64,000 nt of DNA from CAYQEC01 sp964569015 (GTDB lineage: Bacteria; Actinomycetota; Acidimicrobiia; Spongiisociales; UBA5794). The notes under the pieces are model-generated. The model ran no database searches. It had not been told where the DNA came from and was given only the letters and a program-made list of their open reading frames with translations. A program made the translations under genes and the position numbers. Position 1 is the first letter of the stretch, and each line of letters opens with the position of its first letter. The stretch lies in NCBI GenBank assembly GCA_964569015.1, contig CAZMSN010000005.1:16193-80192 (forward strand), read 5' to 3'. Shown in pieces: positions 35,543 through 44,138 of the stretch.

Positions 35543-36055
35543 GTGCACGTCCTCATCGCTACCACCGGAGTGCTGAGCCCGGACTCGGCCGTCGAGTTCA
35601 GCGGCAAGCTGATCCGTGGCGGAGGAAGGGTGACGGTGACCACTGTCATCGAGGTCCCTCGCAGCTTCCTCGACGCGCTGCGATCCGAGGGGTGGCACCC
35701 ACTCGGCGAGAACGCCACAAACGGCGCCCATGCGACCGACGATGCGTTGCTCGCCCGCTACGTCGACGAACGGGGACAGCGCCTCACCGACCCCATCGTC
35801 ACGGCCCTCAAGGCGGCCGGCATCGCGGCGACGGCGGTCTTCAGAGAGGGCGACGACCCGGCACGCACCATCTCCCAACTCGCCGACGAGCTCGCCGCCG
35901 ACGTCGTCGTGCTCGGCGCCACGCGCAAGATCTTCGATCAGTCCGCCTGGGAAAGTGTTTCAGCGCGGGTGATGATCGAGTCGGGTCGCCCGGTCCTGGT
36001 GTTGCCGCCCCCGCACCGCGATCCGGTCTCCGACGGCACGGACCAGGCAGGCTGA
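35543..36055 (+). CDS. Universal stress protein (UspA) family protein
   Basis: The 170 residues have the adenine-nucleotide alpha-hydrolase-like fold of UspA proteins: HVLIATTGV at the first strand, a long helical middle, ADVVVLGATRKIFDQ, and a terminal RPVLVLPPP strand. The usual G-2x-G-9x-G(S/T) ATP loop is only partly visible (GATRKI then SVSARVMIES), so ATP binding is uncertain. It starts at a GTG immediately after a -10 element. Confidence 0.7.
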   Translation: MHVLIATTGVLSPDSAVEFSGKLIRGGGRVTVTTVIEVPRSFLDALRSEGWHPLGENATNGAHATDDALLARYVDERGQRLTDPIVTALKAAGIAATAVFREGDDPARTISQLADELAADVVVLGATRKIFDQSAWESVSARVMIESGRPVLVLPPPHRDPVSDGTDQAG

Positions 36056-36174
36056 GCAGCCCTCTCACTCTCCGACCGCGCCGCGCTCGAACGTGACGTG
36101 AAGCGACACACGCAATTCGGCGCCGTTCCTCGTTCCTCACACGGCGTACCGTCTGCTTGCCAGCCGGCCTACCG

Positions 36175-38085
36175 TCAGGCGTCGTCAGCGAGCTTGCGGA
36201 ACTGCGTCCGGTAGAGCGATGCGTACAGGCCACCGTGGGCGATCAACTCCTCGTGGGCGCCGGACTCGACCAGCGCTCCCCGGTCGAGCACGAAGATGCG
36301 GTCGGCCGCCAGAATGGTCGACAGGCGATGGGCGATCACGAGCGAAGTGCGCCCTTCCATCACCCGCTCCAGGGCATCCTGGATGAGCGCCTCGGAGTGG
36401 GCGTCGAGGTGAGACGTCGCCTCGTCGAGGATGAGGATGCGGGGGTTTTCGAGCAGGACGCGGGCGATCGCCATGCGCTGCTTCTCCCCGCCCGAGAGCC
36501 GGTAGCCGCGCTCGCCCACGACGGTCTCCAGCCCCAATGGCAGGTCTTCGATCATCTCGGTGAGGTTGGCGGCTTCCACCACGGCGCGGAGTTCGGTGTC
36601 GGTGGCGTCCGGCCGTGCATAGCGGAGATTGGCGGCGATGGTGTCGTGGAACAGGTACGACTCCTGGGTCACCACCCCGATCGCCGCCGCCAGCGACTCC
36701 AACGACAGGTCGCGGACGTCGCGGCCGTCGATGGAGACACTCCCTCTCGTGACGTCGTAGAGCCGGGGCACGAGGTAGGTCGCCGTCGTCTTCCCGGCAC
36801 CGCTCGGCCCCACCAGCGCCGCCAGCTCCCCGGGCCGGATATGGAACGAGACATCCCGCAGCGCCCAGCCCTCAGTCGCGATCCGGGCCCTGGGGACCTC
36901 ACCCTCGGTGACCTCCCGGCGGCCGTAGCGTCGCACCGATTCGAGACCCGCCGATCCGCTCTCCCCATAGGAGAACCAGACGCCGTCGAACTCGATCGTG
37001 CCCTCTACCTCGGTGAGCGCCGCCGGGTGCTCCGCCTCCTCGATGTCGTGGGGAAGATCGAGCACCTCGAACACCCGCTCGAATGAGACCAGCGAGGTAG
37101 CGAACTCGACCCTGGCGTTCGACAGGCCCGAGAGTGGCCCGTACAGCGCCGAGAGGTAGGCCGAGAGAGCCACGATGGTGCCGATCGAGAGCGAGCCGTT
37201 GATTGCCATCACCGCACCCACCCAGAAGACAAGGGCCGTGCCCAGGGCGCTGACCACCCCGAGCGCCATGAAGAACCAGCGGCCGATCGTCGCTTGGCGG
37301 ACCCCGAGATCACGGACGAAGCCCGCCTGCTCGGCAAAGCGGGCATCCTCGTCGCGGGTGCGGCCGAACAGCTTCACCAACAGCGCCCCCGACACGCCGA
37401 GAGTCTCCTGCATCAACGAGCTCATGCGGGCGTTGTGCTCCATTTGCTCCCGGCGGATCTCACGCAGCAACCGCCCTACTCGCCGCGACGCCAGGATGAA
37501 AAGCGGCAGGATCGCCACCGCCAGCAGCGTCAGGCGCCACTCGAGCCTCAGCATCACCACGAGCGTGGCGATCACGCTGAACACGTTGGCGGCCAGCGTC
37601 ACGAACGTACCGGTGACCGCCTGCTGAGCGCCCACGACATCGGTGTTGAGCCGACTCATCAGCTCCCCGGTCCGGGTAGCCGTGAAGAAGCCGAGCGACA
37701 TGCGCTGGAGATGCCCGTAGAGCTGGCAACGCAGATCGAAGATGATGCCTTCTCCGATCGCCGCCGAAGCCCGACGCTGCACCACGCCGACGACACCGTT
37801 GACGATGGGCACCAGGACCATTCCGATCCCCAGCCAGGCGACCGCGGTCAGGTTCTTCTCAGGGATGGCACGGTCGATGAGGCTACGCATCAACAACGGG
37901 GGGGCCAGCGTGAGCAGGCCGATGACGACGATCGTCGCCAGCACCACGACGATCCTGCCACGGTGGCGCAGGGCGTAGCCGACGACGCGCCCCAGCAGCG
38001 CCCGATCCATGTGGGGACGATCCTGCTCGTCGTCGTATCGGACGTATGACCACCAGCCGCCTGAATGAAGCATCGGTCCGCCCAT
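36175..38085 (-). CDS. ABC transporter, fused permease/ATPase (type IV exporter)
   Basis: The 636-residue half-transporter has a six-helix exporter domain (about residues 25-330) and an ATPase domain: Walker A GPSGAGKTT, Q-loop VTQESYLFHD, signature LSGGEKQR, Walker B ILILDEATSHLD and H-loop AHRLS. Unusually, about 30 extra residues (GLESVRRYGRREVTEGEVPR) separate the A-loop FSYGESG from the strand ALRDVSFHI. It probably works as a homodimer exporting lipids, drugs or peptides; the substrate cannot be told. ATG 38085 has GAGG five bases upstream and lies seven bases after the lipoprotein gene, with which it forms an operon. Confidence 0.88.
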   Translation of the reverse strand: MGGPMLHSGGWWSYVRYDDEQDRPHMDRALLGRVVGYALRHRGRIVVVLATIVVIGLLTLAPPLLMRSLIDRAIPEKNLTAVAWLGIGMVLVPIVNGVVGVVQRRASAAIGEGIIFDLRCQLYGHLQRMSLGFFTATRTGELMSRLNTDVVGAQQAVTGTFVTLAANVFSVIATLVVMLRLEWRLTLLAVAILPLFILASRRVGRLLREIRREQMEHNARMSSLMQETLGVSGALLVKLFGRTRDEDARFAEQAGFVRDLGVRQATIGRWFFMALGVVSALGTALVFWVGAVMAINGSLSIGTIVALSAYLSALYGPLSGLSNARVEFATSLVSFERVFEVLDLPHDIEEAEHPAALTEVEGTIEFDGVWFSYGESGSAGLESVRRYGRREVTEGEVPRARIATEGWALRDVSFHIRPGELAALVGPSGAGKTTATYLVPRLYDVTRGSVSIDGRDVRDLSLESLAAAIGVVTQESYLFHDTIAANLRYARPDATDTELRAVVEAANLTEMIEDLPLGLETVVGERGYRLSGGEKQRMAIARVLLENPRILILDEATSHLDAHSEALIQDALERVMEGRTSLVIAHRLSTILAADRIFVLDRGALVESGAHEELIAHGGLYASLYRTQFRKLADDA

Positions 38086-38092
38086 CCGGGCC

Positions 38093-38815
38093 TCAGTCGC
38101 CGCCGGCTTCGGCGGAATCCTCCGCAGCCGGTGGCTCGGCGAGCTGCCCGGAGAGCGGCGCCGCCGACTGGGCCATCTGCTCGCACATCGCCTCCCCCAC
38201 GCTGCCACGGCAAAACAGCTCATATCGATAGGTGCCGCGCACCCAGATGAGGCTCAGGCCGTCGGGAACGACCTCGAAGCGGATGTCGCCGGCCTGCTGC
38301 TGTTCGGAGATGGAGGCGGCACCCACCCGGAACACGGCGGCATCGCCGTCCTCGGCCGTGTACGGCTCGGATTTCCAGAGCCCGAAAGCGGCCGAGGTAC
38401 CGGCGTCGAGTGTCGCCGACGCGGTGTCGAACACGAGCTGGCTCGTCACCCAGCCCACCTCGTCGGGGATGAGCGAGGGGAACTCCACACCAGGTAGAGC
38501 CGCCGCGATCTCAGCCCGGCTCGCCTGGATGAACCGGTTGACGCCGTCGTTGCGATCCCAGACATCGGCGATCACCACGGCGGGAATCGGTACCACGGTT
38601 GCTTCGCCGACGCCGTCGTTGTACCAGTCCACGTCGACGGCCAGGACCGCCCCCTGAGGCGCCGTTTCACCGTCATCGACCACGATGGTCGTCGTGGTCG
38701 TCGTGTCGCCGTACACGATCTCGCGGGACCGATCGCCCAGCCCGTCGAGGAGTCCGCTCTCGCCGCATCCCGACAGCAAGATCGTCGTCAAGAGCAGCCA
38801 TCCGGCCCTTTTCAC
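38093..38815 (-). CDS. Lipoprotein of unknown function
   Basis: The 240 residues have a signal peptide with lipobox LLSGC (Cys17), then a hexathreonine stretch (GDTTTTTTIVVDDG) as a spacer, and a globular domain with no family I recognise. The mature part includes VDVDWYNDGVGEATVVPIP and FEVVPDGLSLIWVRGTYRYE. The GTG start is supported by GGAGG five bases upstream. Lying directly before the ABC exporter gene, it could be its extracytoplasmic partner, which is inference. Confidence 0.75.
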   Translation of the reverse strand: MKRAGWLLLTTILLSGCGESGLLDGLGDRSREIVYGDTTTTTTIVVDDGETAPQGAVLAVDVDWYNDGVGEATVVPIPAVVIADVWDRNDGVNRFIQASRAEIAAALPGVEFPSLIPDEVGWVTSQLVFDTASATLDAGTSAAFGLWKSEPYTAEDGDAAVFRVGAASISEQQQAGDIRFEVVPDGLSLIWVRGTYRYELFCRGSVGEAMCEQMAQSAAPLSGQLAEPPAAEDSAEAGGD

Positions 38816-38917
38816 CCGTGCCTCCGCACATTGCGACTCGATGCCGGTCAACCGGCACAGCCGCGCAGCATACCGGTGACGGCGCCCAACGCCTCGATCC
38901 GGACGCGGCGGGCTGGC

Positions 38918-38923
38918 TACGCT
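38918..38923 (+). promoter_or_regulatory. -10 element for leaderless lipoate ligase-like gene
   Basis: TACGCT ends eight bases before the ATG at 38932. Confidence 0.5.
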
Positions 38924-38931
38924 CCCCCGCG

Positions 38932-39696
38932 ATGAGCTCACCCCGTCAGATCCGAGTGCTCCACGATGCTGCGGCAGTGCCCGCCTTCCTCGAAGCGCCG
39001 ATCGCACGGGCGCTCCTGATGCGGGCAGCCGCCGGCGAGATCCCCGAGACGTTCCGGATCACGGTCCCCGGCCGCGTCGTCGCCTTCGGGAAGCTCGACC
39101 GCCTCGGCGGTGGCTACCCGCAGGCGGTCGCTGCCGCCCGCCGGGCCGGATTCGATGCCGTAGAACGGCTCGCCGGGGGACGAGCCGCCGCCTTCACAGA
39201 GCACACGCTCTCGTTCGGCTGGACGATCCCCCATCCCGACCCCCGTCGCGGGATACGAGATCGCTTCATCACCCTCTCCGAACTGATGGTCCGGGCCTTC
39301 GCCCGGCTCGGCGTCGCTTCCCAGGTCGGCGAGGTACCGGGGGAATACTGTCCCGGGGAATTCAGCGTCAACCATGCCGGCCGTCTCAAGCTCATGGGCG
39401 TCGGCCAGCGGCTCGTCAAGGCCGCGGCTCACGTCGGGGGGATCGTGGTCGTCGATCACAGCGCTCTGGTGCGCGATGTGCTCGTGCCCGTCTACGAAGC
39501 CCTCGCGCTGCCGTGGCGGCCCGAGACGACCGGATCGCTCACCGAGATCACTCCCGGGGTCACCACGGCCTCCACCCGCCGCGCCGTGCTCGACGAACTG
39601 GCCGACCTGGCGGATCTGCATCCCGGTCATCTCGACGCGGCCACGATGCAGCTCGCCGCCAGGCTCGCCCCGGATCATGTTCCCCTGAGCGACTGA
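38932..39696 (+). CDS. Lipoate-protein ligase A family protein
   Basis: The 254 residues belong to the biotin/lipoate A/B ligase fold: VVAFGKLDRLGGGYPQAV, the substrate loop AVERLAGGRAAAFTEHTLSF, and KLMGVGQRLVKAAAHVGG containing the candidate adenylate-contacting lysine. Members attach lipoate or octanoate to E2/GcvH subunits, or act as amidotransferases. The C-terminal accessory domain of LplA is missing, as in the LipM/LipL/short LplA type. Start is chosen at ATG 38932 just after a -10 element. It is divergent from the lipoprotein-ABC operon. Confidence 0.78.
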   Translation: MSSPRQIRVLHDAAAVPAFLEAPIARALLMRAAAGEIPETFRITVPGRVVAFGKLDRLGGGYPQAVAAARRAGFDAVERLAGGRAAAFTEHTLSFGWTIPHPDPRRGIRDRFITLSELMVRAFARLGVASQVGEVPGEYCPGEFSVNHAGRLKLMGVGQRLVKAAAHVGGIVVVDHSALVRDVLVPVYEALALPWRPETTGSLTEITPGVTTASTRRAVLDELADLADLHPGHLDAATMQLAARLAPDHVPLSD

Positions 39697-39700
39697 GTGC

Positions 39701-39829
39701 TCAGGACGGCGCCGACCCCGCCGGCGGCATCGGATCGAGATGGGTGTACTCCCCGGTTCGCAGGTGGCATGCCGCCTGGTGGGTGGACCACCAGGCGCAG
39801 AAGCTGGCCGATTCCGCGCTCTCAGGCAC
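39701..39829 (-). CDS. Possible small Cys/His/Trp protein (42 aa)
   Basis: An ORF antisense to no other gene fills the gap between the lipoate-ligase-like gene and aroQ. From GTG 39829 it reads MPESAESASFCAWWSTHQAA and continues CHLRTGEYTHLDPMPP. The spaced Cys, Trp-Trp, His and Cys-His give it a protein-like character, possibly metal-binding. I see no good ribosome-binding site, and the start could be further upstream (ATG at 39892). Confidence 0.35.
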   Translation of the reverse strand: MPESAESASFCAWWSTHQAACHLRTGEYTHLDPMPPAGSAPS

Positions 39830-39896
39830 TGCGGCGCGGCCGCGAAGCGTCGTTGCGGGGTGAGGGACATGCCTTGGATGGGCGGGCGCCATGCAA

Positions 39897-39902
39897 TACT
39901 CT
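39897..39902 (+). promoter_or_regulatory. -10 element for leaderless aroQ fusion gene
   Basis: TACTCT ends seven bases before the ATG at 39910. Confidence 0.5.
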
Positions 39903-39909
39903 CCCAGCA

Positions 39910-41106
39910 ATGGAACGTGTCCTCGTCGTCAACGGGCCGAACCTCAATCTGCTGGGAACACGAGAGCCGGAGGTCTACGGGACCACCACGCTCCCCCAGC
40001 TCGAGGCATCGCTCCAAGCGTGGGGCGGCGAGCTGGGCGTCGCTGTCGAGACCTACCAGTCGAACCACGAGGGCGGCATCATCGATCGTCTCCACGCCGC
40101 CGCAGGCAAGGTGGATGGCGTGGTGCTCAACGCCGGGGCCTACACCCACTCCAGCTACGCCATCCACGACGCGATCCTCGCTTCGGGCCTCCCCACCGTC
40201 GAGGTGCACATCTCCAACATCCACGCCCGGGAGCCCTGGCGCCGCATCTCACTCACGGCGCCCGCCTGCGTCCACACCATCTACGGCCGCGGGCTCGCCG
40301 GGTACCGTCACGCCCTGCGTCACCTGTTCTGGCATGAGGCGTGGCCGGCCGTTCCCGTCCACTACGGGGACGGTCCCGACCACCTAGCCGACCTCCGGGT
40401 GCCGGAGGGCGCCGGTCCGTTCCCAGTGGCTGTGCTCATTCACGGTGGCTTCTGGCGTGACCCGTGGACCCGCGACCTGATGGACGGCCTCGGCGTCGAT
40501 CTGGCGCGCCGCGGCTGGGCCACCTGGAACGTCGAGTACCAGAGGGTCGGCGCCGGCGGAGGCTGGCCAACGACCATGACGGATGTAGGCGCCGCCATCG
40601 ACTCTCTCGCCAATCTCGTCGACGAGCACCATCTCGACCTCGACCGGGTCGTCGCCCTTGGCCACGAGGCCGGGGGACAACTCGCCCTGTGGGCTGGAGC
40701 TCGTCCTCACCTGTCGGACGACACCCCGGACCCCGGCGCCGTCGTCACGGTGGCGGCCGCCGCCGGCCTGGCACCGCTGTGCGATCTCGCCGAGGCGCAT
40801 CGCCTCGATCTGGGCAACGGCGCCGTCGCCCGCTATCTGCGGCGCACCCCCGACGACGGACCGCGCCGCTATGCCCTCTCCTCGCCACTCGCCCTGCTTC
40901 CCCTCGGCATCCCCCAGGTCATCGTTCACGGTGGGGCCGACGACCACATCCCGGTCCAGATGAGCCGCGACTACGCAGGCGATGCCGCCCAACGGGGAGA
41001 CACGGTCGTCTATCACGAGATCGAGAACGCCGGGCACGATGACCTCGTCGATCCCGCCTCCGACGCCTGGCGGGTCGTGGTCGACGAGCTGGACGGGCTG
41101 TTCTGA
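39910..41106 (+). CDS. aroQ: Type II 3-dehydroquinate dehydratase fused to alpha/beta-hydrolase domain
   Basis: The 398 residues hold two domains. Residues 1-143 are a complete AroQ, which dehydrates 3-dehydroquinate in the shikimate pathway: NGPNLNLLGTREPEVYG, TYQSNHEGGIIDRL, LNAGAYTHSSYAI and VHISNIHAREPWR. From about residue 150 an alpha/beta-hydrolase of the kynurenine formamidase-like type begins, with oxyanion HGGFWRD, an elbow GHEAGG, and late GGADDHIP and ENAGHDD. The nucleophile Ser of GHSAGG is Glu253, so this domain is probably not a hydrolase. Start is ATG 39910; the frame is open upstream only by chance. No other aro gene is adjacent. Confidence 0.88.
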   Translation: MERVLVVNGPNLNLLGTREPEVYGTTTLPQLEASLQAWGGELGVAVETYQSNHEGGIIDRLHAAAGKVDGVVLNAGAYTHSSYAIHDAILASGLPTVEVHISNIHAREPWRRISLTAPACVHTIYGRGLAGYRHALRHLFWHEAWPAVPVHYGDGPDHLADLRVPEGAGPFPVAVLIHGGFWRDPWTRDLMDGLGVDLARRGWATWNVEYQRVGAGGGWPTTMTDVGAAIDSLANLVDEHHLDLDRVVALGHEAGGQLALWAGARPHLSDDTPDPGAVVTVAAAAGLAPLCDLAEAHRLDLGNGAVARYLRRTPDDGPRRYALSSPLALLPLGIPQVIVHGGADDHIPVQMSRDYAGDAAQRGDTVVYHEIENAGHDDLVDPASDAWRVVVDELDGLF

Positions 41107-41116
41107 GGAAGGCTTC

Positions 41117-42331
41117 TCAGCCGGAGCGCTGCACCAGGTCCTGAAGACGCCGCAGACCCTCCTCGAGGTCGGCATCAGCGAGCGCGAACGAGAAACGGGC
41201 GTAGCCCGGCGCCCCGAACGCCTCGCCGGGAACGATGGCGACGTTGATCGTGTCGAGCAGCAACGTGGCGAGTTCCAGCGTCGTGGCCGCCGAGCCTGCT
41301 CCGAGCGGCCGGTTCAGGAGTCCCTTCATGGACGGGAAGGCGTAGAACGCGCCTTGTGGTTCCGGGCACACCACACCGTCGACGGCGTTGAGCATCTCGC
41401 ACATCGTGCGTCGCCTCCGGTCGAATGCCGCCCTCATCTCGACGACGAGATCCATCGGGCCTTCGAGGGCGGCCAAGGCAGCCCGCTGGCTGACGTTGGC
41501 GACGTTCGACGTCGTGTGGCTCTGCAACCGGATGGCTCCGGCTGCGACCGCCGGCGGGCCGATCAGCCACCCCACCCGCCAGCCGGTCATGGCGTAGGTC
41601 TTGGCGACGCCGTTGACGACGACACAGCGCGGCGCCGCGGAGGGAGCCTCCACCGGCATCGAGCTGAACGTGGCGTCGCCGTATACGAGATGCTCGTAGA
41701 TCTCGTCGGTCATGATCCAGATGCCGTGGTCGGCGGCCCATTCTCCGATGGCCCTCACCTCGTCGGCCGGGTAGACGGCACCGGTCGGGTTGGACGGGGA
41801 GACGAACACGAGCATCTTGGTGCGCGGGGTCCGGGCCGCCTCGAGCTGGTCGACGGTGACCCGGTAGCCGGTGGTCTCGTCGGCCTCCACCACCACCGGG
41901 ACCCCGTCGGCGAGCCGCACCGCCTCCGGGTAGGTCACCCAGTAGGGGGCGAGGAGCAGCGCTTCGTCCCCGGGATCGAGCAGCACCTGGCAGGTGGCGT
42001 ACACGGCCTGCTTGGCACCGTTGGTGATGACGACCTGAGACGACTCGACGGCGTAGCCCGATTCGCGCCGCGTCTTGGCGGCCACAGCCTCCCGCAGCTC
42101 GGGCAGCCCGGCCGCCGGCGTGTAGTGGTGGTTGCGAGGGTCGGCGGCTGCCGCGATCGCGGCGTCCACGACGAATTGCGGCGTCGGGAAATCGGGCTCT
42201 CCCGCCCCGAATCCGATCACTGGTTTGCCTTCGGCACGCAGTGCCTTGGCCTTGGCTGTGATGGCTAGAGTCGCTGACTCTGCGACACCTGCGATGCGCT
42301 GCGACAGCTCGCCTGGGACCGCACCGGACAT
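41117..42331 (-). CDS. Class I/II aminotransferase (aspartate aminotransferase-like)
   Basis: The 404-residue PLP enzyme has LSQRIAGVAESATLAI at the N terminus, SPSNPTGAVY, DEIYEHLVYG, and the Schiff-base Lys in NGVAKTYAMTGWRVGW. It fits bacterial AspC subgroup Ib, which moves amino groups between aspartate and 2-oxoglutarate and may accept prephenate. ATG 42331 is preferred: GGGAGG lies eight bases upstream and the conserved N terminus begins there. ATG 42367 with TATCGT nine bases upstream is the alternative and may mark the promoter. It diverges from serC. Confidence 0.88.
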   Translation of the reverse strand: MSGAVPGELSQRIAGVAESATLAITAKAKALRAEGKPVIGFGAGEPDFPTPQFVVDAAIAAAADPRNHHYTPAAGLPELREAVAAKTRRESGYAVESSQVVITNGAKQAVYATCQVLLDPGDEALLLAPYWVTYPEAVRLADGVPVVVEADETTGYRVTVDQLEAARTPRTKMLVFVSPSNPTGAVYPADEVRAIGEWAADHGIWIMTDEIYEHLVYGDATFSSMPVEAPSAAPRCVVVNGVAKTYAMTGWRVGWLIGPPAVAAGAIRLQSHTTSNVANVSQRAALAALEGPMDLVVEMRAAFDRRRRTMCEMLNAVDGVVCPEPQGAFYAFPSMKGLLNRPLGAGSAATTLELATLLLDTINVAIVPGEAFGAPGYARFSFALADADLEEGLRRLQDLVQRSG

Positions 42332-42396
42332 TGCTCTAGCCTCCCGTCGTACGCTCAGCGTTTCCATTCGAGCCGCACGATACCCGGGGTAACCAA

Positions 42397-43518
42397 ATGA
42401 CAGACAATCCAGAAATCCCGCTCCCAGCCGACATCGTTCCCGACGACGGGAGGTTCGGTTCGGGGCCGTCGAAGGTGCGAACCGAGATCCTCATGGAGCT
42501 CGGAGTCACCGGCTCCGGTTACATGGGGACCAGCCACCGGAGACCCGGCGTGCGCAGCGTGGTGGCTGCGATCCGTGCCGGCCTCACTGAGATGTTCTCA
42601 CTGCCGGGCGGCTACGAGGTGGTCCTGGGTGTCGGAGGCGCGACGTTGTTCTGGGACGCCGCCTCGTTCGGCCTGATCCAGCGCCGCAGCCAGCACCTGG
42701 TGTTCGGAGAGTTCTCCGGCAAATTCGCTGCGGTGGCCGCGGCGGCGCCCCACCTCGAGGATCCGCAGATCATCGAATCGGAACCGGGAAGGCATCCGCT
42801 GCCGGTGGCCGATCCGGACATCGATCTCTACGCCTTCACCCACAATGAGACCTCGACCGGAGTGATGATGCCGATCGAGCGGCCGGACGGCTCATCAGGC
42901 CTCGTGGCCGTCGATGCCACGTCCGGCGCCGGAGCGATGACGGTCGACCCGTCCCACTTCGACGCCTACTACTTCTCCCCGCAGAAGGTCTTCGGAGCCG
43001 AGGGCGGCTTGTGGGTGGCGCTGTGCTCACCCGCCGCAGTGAACCGCATCGATCAGATCGCCGCCTCGGACCGATGGATCCCGCCGACCCTGTCGCTGGC
43101 AACCGCGCTCTCCAACTCGCGTAAGGACCAGACCTATAACACGCCGGCACTGGCAACACTGTTCCTCCTCCGCCGTCAGATCGACACCATGCTCGAGCTC
43201 GGCGGGCTCGAATGGGCGGTCGAGCGTTGCCAGGAGTCGTCGTCAATCGTCTACGCATGGGCGGAGTCCCGCGACTACACCACGCCTTTCGTGACCGATG
43301 TCGCGATGCGCAGCACCACCGTGGCCACGATCGATTTCGTGTCCGACGTAGACGCCAACACGGTGGCCGCGGTGTTGCGCTCCAACGGCATCGTGGACAC
43401 GGAGAGCTACCGCAAGTTGGGGCGCAATCAGCTCCGGATCGCCATGTTCCCGAACATCGAGCCGTGCGATCTCGAGAAGTTGACGGCGGCCATCGACTAC
43501 ATCGTCGAGCGCCTCTAG
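42397..43518 (+). CDS. serC: Phosphoserine aminotransferase
   Basis: Converts 3-phosphohydroxypyruvate and glutamate to phosphoserine in serine synthesis. The 373 residues include RFGSGPSKVR at the N terminus, GTSHRRPGVRSVV, and the PLP-binding Lys in YYFSPQKVFGAEGG. The sequence matches the actinobacterial subgroup rather than the E. coli type. ATG 42397 has GGGG seven bases upstream. Its promoter must overlap the leader of the divergent aminotransferase gene. Confidence 0.92.
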   Translation: MTDNPEIPLPADIVPDDGRFGSGPSKVRTEILMELGVTGSGYMGTSHRRPGVRSVVAAIRAGLTEMFSLPGGYEVVLGVGGATLFWDAASFGLIQRRSQHLVFGEFSGKFAAVAAAAPHLEDPQIIESEPGRHPLPVADPDIDLYAFTHNETSTGVMMPIERPDGSSGLVAVDATSGAGAMTVDPSHFDAYYFSPQKVFGAEGGLWVALCSPAAVNRIDQIAASDRWIPPTLSLATALSNSRKDQTYNTPALATLFLLRRQIDTMLELGGLEWAVERCQESSSIVYAWAESRDYTTPFVTDVAMRSTTVATIDFVSDVDANTVAAVLRSNGIVDTESYRKLGRNQLRIAMFPNIEPCDLEKLTAAIDYIVERL

Positions 43519-43534
43519 GACACTGCGGCCCAGC

Positions 43535-43555
43535 CGGCCGCGGCGCAGGCGGCCG
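43535..43555. terminator. Bidirectional hairpin between serC and membrane-protein gene
   Basis: CGGCCGC and GCGGCCG pair in a 7-bp stem with a 7-base loop, in the 41-base gap between two convergent stop codons. No T tract follows in either direction. Confidence 0.4.
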
Positions 43556-43559
43556 CGTC

Positions 43560-44072
43560 TCAGCCCCGGAGTCGCTCGCTCAGGTCACCGATCTTCTCAC
43601 CGCGGGAAAACTCGAATCGAAGATCGTGCCCCTCCGCCCGAAAGGCGAGGTGGTGGGGCCGCAGCAGCCGCCCCGGCCGATACCGCACCGCGCCGACGGA
43701 GGACCGGCAGTATGCGGCCGCCAAGGCGTCGCGCGAGTCCCCGAGAGCCCGGTCGAGGACCAACACCCGGCGCGTCGTCACCGCCAGGGTGACGTAGGGG
43801 CCGGTCAGGCGCGGGTCGTGGCGCCGGGCCATCGGCCGGCCCACCAGGAGCAGCACTGTCACGAAGCCGGCGACGACGATTCCCACGATGGCCGCCGCCC
43901 CCGTCCAGAATCCGAGGTTGGCGGCCCGCGGCACGGTGAGCGCGATCAGCACCGACACGGCGCCACCCAGGCTGGACCACGTCGTGAAACCCTCGATCAC
44001 TCCCTGCACGGATGCCTCGAGTTTCTCACCCGCCTCGAGTTGAGTCTCGACCGCCGCTTCTCGTCGCGCCAT
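43560..44072 (-). CDS. Two-helix membrane protein with PH-like domain, function unknown
   Basis: The 170 residues have a hydrophilic N terminus, two membrane helices (about 32-50 and 55-78: SLGGAVSVLIALTV and GAAAIVGIVVAGFVTVLLLV), then a short cytoplasmic domain with strands TLAVTTRRVLVLDRAL and HHLAFRAEGHDLRFEF that resembles a bacterial PH domain. No catalytic motif is visible. The ATG at 44072 has GAAGG upstream. It is divergent from sixA with a 66-base gap. Confidence 0.6.
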   Translation of the reverse strand: MARREAAVETQLEAGEKLEASVQGVIEGFTTWSSLGGAVSVLIALTVPRAANLGFWTGAAAIVGIVVAGFVTVLLLVGRPMARRHDPRLTGPYVTLAVTTRRVLVLDRALGDSRDALAAAYCRSSVGAVRYRPGRLLRPHHLAFRAEGHDLRFEFSRGEKIGDLSERLRG

Positions 44073-44125
44073 CTCGCCGCCTTCTCACCGGCTCGGCTGC
44101 ATTCCTCCTCCAGAAGCTACTTCGG

Positions 44126-44131
44126 TATCGT
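44126..44131 (+). promoter_or_regulatory. -10 element for leaderless sixA
   Basis: TATCGT ends seven bases before the ATG at 44139. Confidence 0.55.
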
Positions 44132-44138
44132 GGCGCGC

